Shown piece by piece: positions 44,348 to 54,017 of a stretch of 64,000 bases of DNA. The stretch spans positions 412,220-476,219 of the forward strand of contig NZ_JBFDAH010000001.1 of NCBI RefSeq assembly GCF_040719265.1, written 5' to 3'. The translations under genes were made by a program, and so were the position numbers. The notes under the pieces were generated by a model. The model made no database searches, was not told the DNA's origin, and saw only the letters and a list, made by a program, of their open reading frames with translations. The stretch comes from Aliikangiella maris. Lineage in GTDB: Bacteria; Pseudomonadota; Gammaproteobacteria; Enterobacterales; Kangiellaceae. How positions within the stretch are numbered: position 1 is the stretch's first letter; each line of letters begins with the position of its first letter.

Positions 44348-46627
44348 ATGTTGAGTAAAGATTTAGAGTTAACCTTAAATTTAGCCTTTACCGAAGCGCG
44401 AGAAAAGCGTCACGAATATATGACCGTTGAGCACCTTCTCTTGGCTTTGCTCGACAATGCCAGTTCGGTAAATGTCATTCGCGCTTGTGGTGGAGATATT
44501 GAAAAGCTACAGCGGCAACTCACTGATTTTATAACAGAAACTTCTCATATTTTGCCCGAAGATGCGGGCGAAGTTGAAACCCAACCGACACTCGGTTTTC
44601 AGCGTGTATTGCAACGTGCAGTATTTCACGTCCAATCGTCTGGTAAGAAAGAAGTTACCGGCGCAAACATATTGGTGGCGATATACAGTGAACAAGAAAG
44701 TGAAGCTGTTTATTTGCTACAACAACAAGATATCACTCGCCTTGATATTGTGAATTATATTTCTCACGGTATTTCTAAGGTACCAGGGGAAGAATCAGAG
44801 CCTGAAAGCATTGAGTTTGATGGTGAAAAGAAAGAGCAGTCGAATAAGCAACCCACTGCGCTTGAATCGTACACCGTCTTTTTAAATCAACAAGCCAAAG
44901 ATGGTAAAATTGATCCATTGATAGGCCGCGAGGATGAGATAGAACGGACCATTCAGATTTTATCGCGCAGACGCAAGAATAATCCGCTTTTTGTTGGTGA
45001 AGCTGGTGTTGGTAAAACTGCTATTGCTGAAGGTCTGGCCAAGCGAATAGTTGACAATGAAGTACCAGAAATTATTAGCGATTGTAACATTTTCTCACTA
45101 GATTTGGGTGCGCTGTTAGCTGGTACTAAATATCGAGGTGATTTTGAGAAACGTTTAAAAGCGGTATTAGCTGAGTTAAAAAGTCAAAAGAATGCCGTAT
45201 TATTTATTGATGAGATCCATACTATTATTGGGGCTGGCTCTGCTTCCGGCGGGGTTATGGATGCTTCAAACTTGATAAAACCTATGCTTGCTAATGGCGA
45301 ATTAAAGTGCATGGGGTCAACGACTTTTCAAGAGTATCGCGGAATTTTCGAAAAGGATCGTGCACTTGCTCGTCGCTTCCAAAAGGTTGATATTGAAGAA
45401 CCCAGTATTGCAGAGACTGTTGATATTTTAAAAGGTTTACGCGGACGTTATGAAAAGCACCACCATGTTAACTACTCAGATGCTGCGCTGCAATCTGCAG
45501 CAGAGTTATCTGCACGTTACATTAATGATCGACAATTACCTGATAAAGCGATTGATGTGATTGACGAAGCGGGTGCCAATCGCCAATTACAAGATAGTGA
45601 AGATCGTAGTAGTCAAATTTCTGTTCAGGATATTGAAAATATTATTGCTAAAATGGCAAAAATTCCAGCTAAAACTGTCTCTACAACTGACATTAAAGCA
45701 CTTAAAAACCTTGAGAGAAATCTCAAAATGGTGGTGTTTGGTCAAGATGAAGCGATTGAAACTTTAGCGAATGCGCTCAAACTTTCTCGCTCTGGTTTAG
45801 GTTTGGAAGACAAACCAATTGGCAGTTTCCTACTCGCTGGGCCTACTGGTGTTGGTAAAACTGAGGTAACTAAGCAGTTAGCCAAAATAATGGGGATTGA
45901 GTTTATTCGATTTGACATGTCTGAATATATGGAAGCCCATACTGTTTCAAGATTGATTGGTGCACCGCCTGGCTATGTTGGATATGATCAGGGAGGGCTG
46001 TTAACTGAAGCGGTAACTAAGCATCCATATTCGGTTGTTTTGCTCGATGAGATTGAAAAAGCTCATACCGATGTATATAACTTGTTATTACAGGTAATGG
46101 ATCATGGTACCTTAACCGATAACAATGGTCGAAAAGCCGACTTTAGAAATGTTATTTTGGTGATGACAACTAATGCGGGTGCGGCTGAACTGGAAAAACC
46201 AAGTATTGGTTTTCAGCCTCAAACTCACGATAAAGATAATCTAGAAGTTATTAACCGAGTATTCTCACCAGAATTTAGAAACCGACTCGATGCTACTGTC
46301 TGGTTCAATGCGCTGAGTATGGATGTTATTTGCTCGGTTGTTGATAAGTTTATCGTTGAACTGCAAAGTCAGCTAGACAATAAAGGCGTATCGCTCGAAG
46401 TGACCGAAGAAGCAAAAGTCTGGTTGGCTGAGCAGGGCTTTGACCGAACTATGGGGGCTAGACCAATGGCTCGGGTAATGCGCGATAAGATCAAGAAAGA
46501 GCTGGCAGAGGAGTTATTATTTGGCCGTTTAGCGAATGGTGGTTCGGTGATTGTTGACTATAGTCAAGAGAAAGATAAGCTAGTGTTTGATATCAATAAA
46601 AAGCGCGAGCTTGTTGTTAAACAATAA
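44348..46627 (+). CDS. clpA: ClpA, AAA+ unfoldase of ClpAP
   Basis: Hexameric unfoldase that feeds substrates to ClpP. Domains: Clp-N repeats (about 1-145), AAA+ module 1 with Walker A GEAGVGKTA near 216-224, AAA+ module 2 with GPTGVGKTE near 498-506, and the C-terminal D2-small domain. The ClpP-docking tripeptide is IGF near residue 620 (KPSIGFQ). The 759-residue length is normal for ClpA, and the middle domain of ClpB is absent. ClpS precedes it; clpP is not in the window. Confidence 0.97.
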   Translation: MLSKDLELTLNLAFTEAREKRHEYMTVEHLLLALLDNASSVNVIRACGGDIEKLQRQLTDFITETSHILPEDAGEVETQPTLGFQRVLQRAVFHVQSSGKKEVTGANILVAIYSEQESEAVYLLQQQDITRLDIVNYISHGISKVPGEESEPESIEFDGEKKEQSNKQPTALESYTVFLNQQAKDGKIDPLIGREDEIERTIQILSRRRKNNPLFVGEAGVGKTAIAEGLAKRIVDNEVPEIISDCNIFSLDLGALLAGTKYRGDFEKRLKAVLAELKSQKNAVLFIDEIHTIIGAGSASGGVMDASNLIKPMLANGELKCMGSTTFQEYRGIFEKDRALARRFQKVDIEEPSIAETVDILKGLRGRYEKHHHVNYSDAALQSAAELSARYINDRQLPDKAIDVIDEAGANRQLQDSEDRSSQISVQDIENIIAKMAKIPAKTVSTTDIKALKNLERNLKMVVFGQDEAIETLANALKLSRSGLGLEDKPIGSFLLAGPTGVGKTEVTKQLAKIMGIEFIRFDMSEYMEAHTVSRLIGAPPGYVGYDQGGLLTEAVTKHPYSVVLLDEIEKAHTDVYNLLLQVMDHGTLTDNNGRKADFRNVILVMTTNAGAAELEKPSIGFQPQTHDKDNLEVINRVFSPEFRNRLDATVWFNALSMDVICSVVDKFIVELQSQLDNKGVSLEVTEEAKVWLAEQGFDRTMGARPMARVMRDKIKKELAEELLFGRLANGGSVIVDYSQEKDKLVFDINKKRELVVKQ

Positions 46628-46665
46628 CTCTTCAAATTTGCTTTGTAACACAAGCATTAATTAAT

Positions 46666-46694
46666 AAAAAAGCAGGTTTTAAACCTGCTTTTTT
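46666..46694. terminator. clpA terminator, probably bidirectional
   Basis: AAAAAAGCAGGTTT, then AAACCTGCTTTTTT: a perfect stem with A- and T-runs, 38 bp after the clpA stop and facing the convergent infA gene. Confidence 0.88.
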
Positions 46695-46892
46695 ATTATT
46701 CTGAAACTCGCGAATTCTATACCAATAAAAATAATAATCGACAATCTGTCGACTCTTTATGATAGTGAAAAAGTTAAATAGCGATACAGGCTAATACAAA
46801 TAAAAATAGCCTGAATATCGGTTTATTTTTAAATATCGGATAAATATTGGATATTAAAGAATTTGCTTATGGAACATTTCTTAGCGTAAATG

Positions 46893-47111
46893 TTATCGGG
46901 CACGAAAAGTAATACGACCTTTAGTTAAATCATAAGGTGTCATTTCTACTGTCACTTTATCGCCAGTTAAAATTCTAATATAGTTTTTACGCATTTTGCC
47001 TGAAATATGTGCAGTAACGACGTGGCCATTTTCAAGCTCCACTCGGAACATGGTATTAGGTAAGGTTTCCAATACTGTTCCTTCTAATTCAATACAATCT
47101 TCTTTTGCCAT
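46893..47111 (-). CDS. infA: Translation initiation factor IF-1
   Basis: Essential 72-residue OB-fold protein that binds the ribosomal A site during initiation. The sequence MAKEDCIELEGTVLETLPN to GRITFRAR is the standard form. It lies after bpt on the minus strand (83 bp gap), in the usual clpA-infA-aat/bpt neighbourhood. Confidence 0.97.
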   Translation of the reverse strand: MAKEDCIELEGTVLETLPNTMFRVELENGHVVTAHISGKMRKNYIRILTGDKVTVEMTPYDLTKGRITFRAR

Positions 47112-47194
47112 ACTCTCTATTTTATCTGTTGGGGATTAAATCGCGCGTAATGATGCCTTAATTTCGCTCAATAATCAAAGTGTTTATCCATAGC

Positions 47195-47932
47195 TTAGCT
47201 CAAATATCTCCAGCTATCATTGATATAGCACTCAAGTGGACGATATTCACCTTTATAAGCCATTTTTTGACTGTTTTTTATCCAGTATCCTAGGTATACA
47301 TAGGATAAGTTTGATTGCCTAGCTATCTCAATTAATTTAAGAATCGTTAACCGACCTAAGCTGAATTTTGAATAGTCAGGATCAAAATAAGTGTAAACCG
47401 CAGATAATCCATCAGGGAGTTGATCGTAGACCCCTGTTGCAATTAAATTTTGTGTTTTGAGATCATAAAAATTCAGGTAATTAGTCTCTAACCAGTCAGT
47501 TAACAAAAATTCTTTATATTGATGTGTAGAAGTAGGGTACATATCGCCATCTCGATGACGAATGGATATGTATTTATCAAATAATTGGTAGTGTTGTTGG
47601 TTAAAGTGAGCAGGCTCAATTTTCCAGCTGAAACGACTGGATTTTTTCAAGCAGCGTTGCTGAATTTTATTAGGTTTAAACTGTTTGACTGGCACTCTAA
47701 CTGATATACAGGCGTTACAGCTTTCGCAGTTAGGTCGATAAACGTGTTCTCCACTGCGTCTAAAGCCTTTTTCGATGAGCGCTGAGTACAGCAGGGTATC
47801 GCTATTGACTTCAGGTGAAAGAAACATGGTTTGCGCAGTTTGCTCTTGCAGATATGGGCAGCTGTGCGGTGGCGTTAAAAAGAAGTTCAGTCGGACAGGT
47901 TTTATTTGATTAGACATAGTTTTAAAAACCAT
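47195..47932 (-). CDS. bpt: Bpt, aspartate/glutamate leucyltransferase
   Basis: Transfers Leu from Leu-tRNA to proteins that begin with Asp or Glu, making them ClpS substrates. The 245-residue ATE-like protein has FFLTPPHSCPYL near the start, NCESCNACISVRVPV with the conserved cysteines, and the acyltransferase fold with YVYLGYWI. Its ATG shares one base with the aat stop codon (TAATG), which implies coupling; the next Met (residue 6) is also possible. Confidence 0.93.
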   Translation of the reverse strand: MVFKTMSNQIKPVRLNFFLTPPHSCPYLQEQTAQTMFLSPEVNSDTLLYSALIEKGFRRSGEHVYRPNCESCNACISVRVPVKQFKPNKIQQRCLKKSSRFSWKIEPAHFNQQHYQLFDKYISIRHRDGDMYPTSTHQYKEFLLTDWLETNYLNFYDLKTQNLIATGVYDQLPDGLSAVYTYFDPDYSKFSLGRLTILKLIEIARQSNLSYVYLGYWIKNSQKMAYKGEYRPLECYINDSWRYLS

Positions 47933-48639
47933 TAAATCAGTAACGTTTGCCAGTCGAGTATTTTTCTTTCCCAGATTTTATTGGTTACCAGGTTGTTTTC
48001 TTTTTCTAGAAAGGATAAATATTTATTTCTTGGAATATTGATACAACCTAGACTGGCAAGGTGAGGATTTTCGACCTGACAATCAATGAGTTTAAATCCG
48101 CTTTGTAATAAATAACGAGCAAGACAACTGAGTGCAATTTTTGAGCCGTTAGAAATGCGACTAAACATCGATTCTCCACAAAATACCTGGCCACAAACGA
48201 CACCATATATACCGCCCACGATAGTATCCTCTTGCCAGACTTCGACAGAATGCGCATGCCCTAATTGATGTAAATCGGTATAAGCGATTTTCATTTCATT
48301 GGTGATCCAAGTTCCTTCGCCCTCAGCTCTTGGAAGTGCGCAATGGTTAATGACGAGAGAAAAATTTTGGTTGATTGTGACGGTTAGTTGATTTCTTTTT
48401 AACGTCTTTAAAACACTGCTGTGAATGTTAAAGTTGGATAAATCAAAAACAGTGCGCGGATCGGGTGACCACCAAAGAAGTGGTTCACCTTGGGAGTACC
48501 AGGGAAATATTCCTTTCCGGTAAGCATCTAACAGCCGACTTGTTGACAGATCGGCCCCTGCGGCCAAAAGACCATTGGGATCTGCCAATGCTGATTGCAC
48601 ATTGGGAAAGGGAGAGTTTTTATTTAAATATGGTAGCAT
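47932..48639 (-). CDS. aat: Aat, leucyl/phenylalanyl-tRNA-protein transferase
   Basis: Adds Leu or Phe to proteins with N-terminal Arg or Lys. The 235-residue protein has the family segments FPNVQSALADPNGLLAAGADL, YRKGIFPWYSQGEPLLWWSPDPR (in part), TWITNEMKIAY, VWQEDTIVGGIYGV and GESMFSRISNGSKIAL. It overlaps bpt by one base. Together with Bpt, ClpS and ClpA it completes the N-degron pathway in this 5-kb segment. Confidence 0.95.
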   Translation of the reverse strand: MLPYLNKNSPFPNVQSALADPNGLLAAGADLSTSRLLDAYRKGIFPWYSQGEPLLWWSPDPRTVFDLSNFNIHSSVLKTLKRNQLTVTINQNFSLVINHCALPRAEGEGTWITNEMKIAYTDLHQLGHAHSVEVWQEDTIVGGIYGVVCGQVFCGESMFSRISNGSKIALSCLARYLLQSGFKLIDCQVENPHLASLGCINIPRNKYLSFLEKENNLVTNKIWERKILDWQTLLI

Positions 48640-48660
48640 GCTTAAAGAATAGCATTAAAA

Positions 48661-48693
48661 TTAAAGAGATACATCGATAGTGTATCTCTTTAA
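48661..48693 (-). terminator. Terminator after the liu/sco cluster
   Basis: TTAAAGAGATACA, loop of 7, TGTATCTCTTTAA: a perfect 13-bp stem. On the minus strand it is followed by a U-rich stretch and lies 34 bp after the scoB stop codon, just before the aat promoter region. Confidence 0.78.
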
Positions 48694-48726
48694 AAAACTT
48701 TGTTGGAATAAATTACCGGATTGTGA

Positions 48727-49383
48727 TTAAAACGTCATTTCGGGAATTTCACCTTCAATGACTAATTTACCTGCAGTTTTTTGTTCAATTTCTTCGACTG
48801 ATACGCCTGGGGCGCGTTCGAGTAAATAAAAGGCACCATCTTTCACTTCGAGTACCGCTAAGTCGGTGACAATTCTTTTGATACAGTTTACTCCAGTTAA
48901 TGGAAGTGTACATTTTTCAAGCAATTTAGAGTTACCCTTTTTGTCGGCATGTGTCATAGTAACAACAATATTCTGAGCGCCAGCAACTAGATCCATTGCG
49001 CCGCCCATACCTTTCACTAATTTTCCTGGAATCATATATGAGGCAATATCACCATTTTGATCTACTTCAAAAGCGCCAAGTACCGTTAGATCAACATGAC
49101 CGCCACGAATCATAGCGAAACTTTCCGCCGATGAAAAAATAGATGCGCCACTGACCGCCGTCACTGTTTCTTTACCTGCATTAATCATGTCAGCATCAAC
49201 TTGGGATTCAGTTGGGTAAGGACCCATACCAAGTAAACCATTTTCAGATTGCAGCATAACTTCAATGCCTTTGGGGACATAATTGGCTACCAATGTTGGA
49301 ATACCAATTCCCAGATTTACGTAGTAACCGTCTTTTAATTCTTGCGCAACTCGCTTCGCAATTTGTTCGCGTGTTAATGACAT
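48727..49383 (-). CDS. scoB: 3-oxoacid CoA-transferase subunit B
   Basis: Beta subunit of succinyl-CoA (or acetyl-CoA):acetoacetate CoA-transferase, which activates the acetoacetate made by HMG-CoA lyase. The catalytic Glu is in QSENGLLGMGPYP (about residue 45-50). GIGIPTLVANYVP and GKLVKGMGGAMDLV are typical. 218 residues. It follows scoA by 19 bp and ends the leucine cluster. Confidence 0.92.
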   Translation of the reverse strand: MSLTREQIAKRVAQELKDGYYVNLGIGIPTLVANYVPKGIEVMLQSENGLLGMGPYPTESQVDADMINAGKETVTAVSGASIFSSAESFAMIRGGHVDLTVLGAFEVDQNGDIASYMIPGKLVKGMGGAMDLVAGAQNIVVTMTHADKKGNSKLLEKCTLPLTGVNCIKRIVTDLAVLEVKDGAFYLLERAPGVSVEEIEQKTAGKLVIEGEIPEMTF

Positions 49384-49402
49384 TGTAATTCTCCGTTCAA
49401 TT

Positions 49403-50101
49403 CTATTGTGCCAAAGTTAAGCGTTCGATTCGCTTTTCGAATTGTCCCTGGATAATGCGATTAACATAAATGCCAGGCGTATGAATTTGAGTGGGTGGAA
49501 TTTCACCAACTTCAACAATTTCTTCAACTTCAGCTACGGTAATTTTTCCCGCAGTTGCGGCCATCGGATTAAAATTCATCGCAGTGTCACGATAAACCAG
49601 ATTCCCGATTTTGTCGGCTTTCCATGCTCTAACAATAGCAAAATCACCAGTAATAGATTCTTCGAGAATATAATCTCTACCATTAAAATTTTTAACTTCT
49701 TTGCCTTCTGCAACTGGCGTACCAAACCCTGTGGCGGTGTAAAAGGCTGGAATACCAGCTCCACCAGCACGCATTTTTTCGGCTAATGTTCCTTGCGGCG
49801 TTAATTCAACTTCGAGTTCACCAGAAAGGAATTGTCGTTCAAATTCGGCATTCTCTCCTACATAAGATGAAATCATTTTTCTAATTTGCTTATCTTGCAA
49901 TAAGATACCCAAGCCAAAATCATCGACGCCGCAATTGTTAGAAACAAATGTGAGGTCTTTAACGCCCATTGATTTAATTTGAGCAATCAGGCCTTCGGGG
50001 ATTCCACATAGACCAAAACCGCCGGCAATAACTGTCATACTGTCAGTTAATCCAGCCATTGCTTCTTGATAGGTTTGTACGACTTTATTAAAGCCGGCCA
50101 T
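49403..50101 (-). CDS. scoA: 3-oxoacid CoA-transferase subunit A
   Basis: Alpha subunit of the CoA-transferase. Motifs are GGFGLCGIPEGLI and SNNCGVDDFGLG, then GAGIPAFYTATGFGT. A GTG at 50122 opens the frame, but AGGAG lies between it and the ATG at 50101 with 7 bases of spacing, so I chose the ATG (MAGFNKVV, 232 residues). Works with ScoB; substrate preference between succinyl- and acetyl-CoA cannot be read from sequence by eye. Confidence 0.92.
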   Translation of the reverse strand: MAGFNKVVQTYQEAMAGLTDSMTVIAGGFGLCGIPEGLIAQIKSMGVKDLTFVSNNCGVDDFGLGILLQDKQIRKMISSYVGENAEFERQFLSGELEVELTPQGTLAEKMRAGGAGIPAFYTATGFGTPVAEGKEVKNFNGRDYILEESITGDFAIVRAWKADKIGNLVYRDTAMNFNPMAATAGKITVAEVEEIVEVGEIPPTQIHTPGIYVNRIIQGQFEKRIERLTLAQ

Positions 50102-50214
50102 AATATTACTCCTGTTAAACACGTTTGAAACGACAGCAGTGATAGATCTTAAGCTGTACTATTCAATATGAGTTGTCAGTTAAATAAGCAGTTAAATGCT
50201 CAGCTCAAACAGGA

Positions 50215-51117
50215 TTACCTGCATTGATTAGCTAGTATTGCATTAGCTACTTTTGATTGATTTTTACGGTTTAAAAACTGACTGATAAAATCACCAGCAG
50301 CAACCAGTTTATTTAAATCGATACCAGTTGTTATGCCTAAACCATTTAGCATATAGACGACATCTTCTGTCGCGACATTTCCTGATGCTCCCTTGGCATA
50401 GGGACAACCACCAAGGCCCGCAACCGATGCGTCAATGTTGGAAATACCTGATTCCAAGGCAGCGTATATATTAGCTAAAGCCTGACCATATGTATCGTGA
50501 AAATGGACTGCAAGTTGATTTATTGGAATCAAATTTTTGATAGTATCGATCAATCTTTTCGTTTTACCAGGGGTGCCAACGCCAATTGTGTCACCCAACG
50601 AAATTTCATAGCATCCTGCCTGATAGAGACTTTCTGCCACTTCAACCACGCGTTGAACAGGAATTTCTCCTTCGTATGGGCAACCCAGAACGCAAGAAAT
50701 ATAACCTCTGACAGGGATATTATTTTGCTTGGCTGCACTGAGTACTGGCTGAAACCTTGCAAGGCTCTCGTCGATACTACAGTTAATGTTTTTCTGAGAA
50801 AAACTTTCAGAGGCTGCTGCAAAAATTGCCACTTCTTTGGCGCCCGATTGTAGTGCATTTTCAAATCCTTTTAGGTTAGGCGTCAATACCGGATAGCTGA
50901 CACCTGAATGCTGCGGTAACCCTTTGACAATTTGTTCGTGATCGGCCATTTGCGGCACCCATTTGGGAGACACAAAACTAGTGGCTTCGACTACTTTGAG
51001 TCCACTTGCCACTAGCAGCTCAATTAATTTCAGTTTAACCTCTGTCGGTACTGGTGTTTTTTCATTCTGTAGTCCGTCTCTTGGTCCAACTTCGACTATC
51101 TTTACATTTGTACTCAT
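50215..51117 (-). CDS. liuE: Hydroxymethylglutaryl-CoA lyase
   Basis: Splits HMG-CoA to acetoacetate and acetyl-CoA, the last leucine-specific step. A 300-residue TIM-barrel of the HMGL family: VEVGPRDGLQNEK near the N-terminus with the catalytic Arg-Asp, SLGDTIGVGTP, and the signature GLGGCPYAKGASGNVATED with the catalytic cysteine. It follows the carboxylase alpha subunit by 29 bp. Confidence 0.95.
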   Translation of the reverse strand: MSTNVKIVEVGPRDGLQNEKTPVPTEVKLKLIELLVASGLKVVEATSFVSPKWVPQMADHEQIVKGLPQHSGVSYPVLTPNLKGFENALQSGAKEVAIFAAASESFSQKNINCSIDESLARFQPVLSAAKQNNIPVRGYISCVLGCPYEGEIPVQRVVEVAESLYQAGCYEISLGDTIGVGTPGKTKRLIDTIKNLIPINQLAVHFHDTYGQALANIYAALESGISNIDASVAGLGGCPYAKGASGNVATEDVVYMLNGLGITTGIDLNKLVAAGDFISQFLNRKNQSKVANAILANQCR

Positions 51118-51146
51118 GTTTGACTCTTAGGCTGTCTTAAGCAAAT

Positions 51147-53141
51147 TTACTCTTCTTCGAAAGTAATTAGTTCGGCACCTTCATCAACTAAATCACCTTC
51201 TTGATAAAGTACTTCATCAATCACAGCAACTTTATGTGCTTTTATGGTATGTTCCATTTTCATTGCTTCCATAACAATTAAAGGTTGACCTTCTTCAACT
51301 TGGTCGCCTGCCGCAACTAAAACTTCAATAACAGTTCCGGGCATTGGCGCTGTTAAATTTGCCTGAGCGTCTTGCTCAAGTGAAAAGAGTCGGTTGTCTT
51401 TAATTTCGAGTTGCCACTGGCTGGCTCCTTTAAAGATCACAAGTTGGTTATTTTGCTCAACTAAATTGACGACTGATTGATGTCCGTCTAAATCAATAAA
51501 CAATTTTTGCTCATCCAGATAGCCACGCACATGGTATTCTCTTTGATTGAACTCTAATAAAAAGTGATGCTGCCTAAAGTGCGCAGTAATGAGATAACTT
51601 TGGCCATTTTGCAATAATTCAATTTGGTGGTGGTTATCTTCATTTAAACGCCAACCCGACTTTTCTTGCCACGGCGAGTAGGGATCCAGTCTATCTGACT
51701 CGTTAATAGCTGCTTGTTTTAACATGACATAAAGTGAGGCCGCAGCTAAAATATCTTCGGTGACAGAAGGTTTATCAATAATTAATTCTTCTTCGTGTTT
51801 TTCCAGAAAATGAGTATCTAAATCGGCTTCTATAAACGCATCATTTGAAGCGAGCTGATGCAAAAATTCAATATTGGTTGACAGACCGGCAATTTGAAAA
51901 TCTGCAAGAGCACCGCGTAATCGGGCTAAAGCCGCACTACGATCATTATCCCATACTATCAGTTTGGCAATCATTGGATCGTAAAAAACACTGACGCTGT
52001 CGCCAGCGATTATGCCTGAATCTACCCGAACATTTTGATGACATCTGGGCAGGCTCATATGAATTATTTTTCCCGTTGCAGGTAGAAAATCATTTTGTGG
52101 ATCTTCTGCATAAATTCGAGCTTCAAACGCATGCCCATGACGCGGAATCTCTGCTTGTGCTAACGGTAAGGGGAGTCCATTAGCAACATTGATTTGCCAC
52201 TCAACCAAATCAAGTCCGGTAATCATTTCGGTGACTGGGTGCTCAACCTGTAAGCGAGTATTCATTTCCATAAAATAAAATGACCCGTCTTCATCGTAAA
52301 GAAATTCAACGGTGCCAGCACCACGATAACCGATGGCTTTAGCAGCGGTAATAGCGACTTGACCCATTTGCTGACGCTTCTCTTCTGATAAACCTGGCGC
52401 CGGGGCTTCTTCAATAACCTTTTGGTGGCGTCGTTGAACACTGCAATCTCGCTCAAACAGATGAACTTGATTATCGTGGTTATCAGCAAAAACTTGTATT
52501 TCAATATGTCTAGGTTTGGTCAGGTATTTTTCAATCAGCACTTTATCATCGCTGAACGATGAAAGTGATTCGCGCTTACAGGAATTGAGTAATTCTAAAA
52601 ACTCACTGCTTTTTTCGACGACTCGCATACCTTTACCGCCACCACCAGCAGTCGCTTTAATGAGAACCGGATAACCAATATTATCGGCTTGTTGGTGCAA
52701 AAAGTCAGGCGCTTGATTATCACCGTGATAACCTTCAACCAATGGAACACCCGCATTAGTCATAATTTCTTTCGCTTCACTCTTCGACCCCATAGCTTCT
52801 ATTGCTGCTACAGGAGGCCCTATAAAAATGATCTGATTTTGCGTACATAAATTGGCAAATTGAGCGTTCTCTGATAAAAATCCATATCCAGGATGAATAG
52901 CATTAGCATTGGACTTTTTGGCAATGTCGATAATTTTCTGAGCTTTTAAATAACTGTCTTTTGCTGCTGGGCCGCCAATGTGCCATGCTTCATCGGCTAA
53001 CTTGACATGCTGGGCATTTTTATCCGCATCAGAATAGACCGCAACACATTCAATACCCATTTTGTGTGCAGTGCGTATAATTCGACAGGCAATTTCGCCT
53101 CGGTTAGCAATCAGAATTTTGTTGATTTTTAAATTAACCAT
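51147..53141 (-). CDS. liuD: Methylcrotonoyl-CoA carboxylase, biotin-containing alpha subunit
   Basis: Biotin carboxylase plus biotin carrier subunit of MCC, which carboxylates 3-methylcrotonyl-CoA. Domains: biotin carboxylase N-terminus (KILIANRGEIACRIIRTA), ATP-grasp (KATAGGGGKGMRVV), C-terminal part (EDPQNDFLPATGK), a linker, and the biotinyl domain with MEAMKMEHT near residues 625-633. The 664 residues are normal. liuC precedes by 13 bp. Confidence 0.95.
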   Translation of the reverse strand: MVNLKINKILIANRGEIACRIIRTAHKMGIECVAVYSDADKNAQHVKLADEAWHIGGPAAKDSYLKAQKIIDIAKKSNANAIHPGYGFLSENAQFANLCTQNQIIFIGPPVAAIEAMGSKSEAKEIMTNAGVPLVEGYHGDNQAPDFLHQQADNIGYPVLIKATAGGGGKGMRVVEKSSEFLELLNSCKRESLSSFSDDKVLIEKYLTKPRHIEIQVFADNHDNQVHLFERDCSVQRRHQKVIEEAPAPGLSEEKRQQMGQVAITAAKAIGYRGAGTVEFLYDEDGSFYFMEMNTRLQVEHPVTEMITGLDLVEWQINVANGLPLPLAQAEIPRHGHAFEARIYAEDPQNDFLPATGKIIHMSLPRCHQNVRVDSGIIAGDSVSVFYDPMIAKLIVWDNDRSAALARLRGALADFQIAGLSTNIEFLHQLASNDAFIEADLDTHFLEKHEEELIIDKPSVTEDILAAASLYVMLKQAAINESDRLDPYSPWQEKSGWRLNEDNHHQIELLQNGQSYLITAHFRQHHFLLEFNQREYHVRGYLDEQKLFIDLDGHQSVVNLVEQNNQLVIFKGASQWQLEIKDNRLFSLEQDAQANLTAPMPGTVIEVLVAAGDQVEEGQPLIVMEAMKMEHTIKAHKVAVIDEVLYQEGDLVDEGAELITFEEE

Positions 53142-53154
53142 TGAATGGAATTTC

Positions 53155-53970
53155 CTAAAGATTTTGTTGGTTTTCTACGTCGCAAACTTGCCAGTCGGGT
53201 TGGCGTTTTTCTAAAAATGCACTGACACCTTCTTTGCCTTCTTTAGATGCTCGAGTATCTGCAATGCGCTGTGCAGTTTCTCGAATCAAATCTTCTTCGA
53301 TTGGTTTATCTTTGACAAATTCGATGAGTCTTTTGGCTTTGTGCATTGCTTTGGGGCCGTTGTTTAAAACTGATTGAATGAAAGTTTTTACATTAGATTG
53401 TAATTCATCGTGCGAATATATTTGATGTACCAGATTCATAGCGGCGGCTTGGGAAACATCAAATAGCTCGGCGGTAATAAAGTACCGCTTTGCATGACGT
53501 TCGCCAATGGCTTTAACTACATAAGGGCTAATGACTGCGGGAATTAATCCCAGCTTTACTTCTGACAAGCAAAATTTGGCTTTATCACTTGCTAGTACGA
53601 TATCGCAGCAGGCAACTAAGCCGACGCCACCACCAAATGCAGACCCTTGGACAACAGCAATTGTTGTTTTTTTACATTGATAAATAGTTTGCATCAAACT
53701 GGCAAGTTGTAGTGAATCTTGATAATTTTGTTCCCAAGAATATTCAGCCATTTTTTTCATCCAGTTTAAATCAGCACCGGCTGAAAAACTTTTTCCATTT
53801 GCATCGAGGACGATTAATTTGACTTTATCGTTATTGTCGAGTTGCTCAAAGGCTTTGGTTAACAATGCGATAAGTTTTTCATCAAATGCATTGTGGACTT
53901 CAGGTTTATTGAGAGTGATTCGACCAATACCATTGGACTCCAGTTTTACAATAATGCTTGTTTCACTCAC
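53155..53970 (-). CDS. liuC: Methylglutaconyl-CoA hydratase, enoyl-CoA hydratase family
   Basis: Hydrates 3-methylglutaconyl-CoA to HMG-CoA. A 271-residue crotonase-fold protein: KSFSAGADLNWMKKM (oxyanion hole), VQGSAFGGGVGLVACCDIV and the CLSEVKLGLIPAVISPYV segment with the catalytic Glu. Family alone does not fix the substrate; its position between the two MCC subunits makes the assignment strong. Confidence 0.9.
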   Translation of the reverse strand: MSETSIIVKLESNGIGRITLNKPEVHNAFDEKLIALLTKAFEQLDNNDKVKLIVLDANGKSFSAGADLNWMKKMAEYSWEQNYQDSLQLASLMQTIYQCKKTTIAVVQGSAFGGGVGLVACCDIVLASDKAKFCLSEVKLGLIPAVISPYVVKAIGERHAKRYFITAELFDVSQAAAMNLVHQIYSHDELQSNVKTFIQSVLNNGPKAMHKAKRLIEFVKDKPIEEDLIRETAQRIADTRASKEGKEGVSAFLEKRQPDWQVCDVENQQNL

Positions 53971-54017
53971 TTTTGTATCCTCACGTTTTGTTTGTTTAAT
54001 GTAAGTAACAAACTCAA

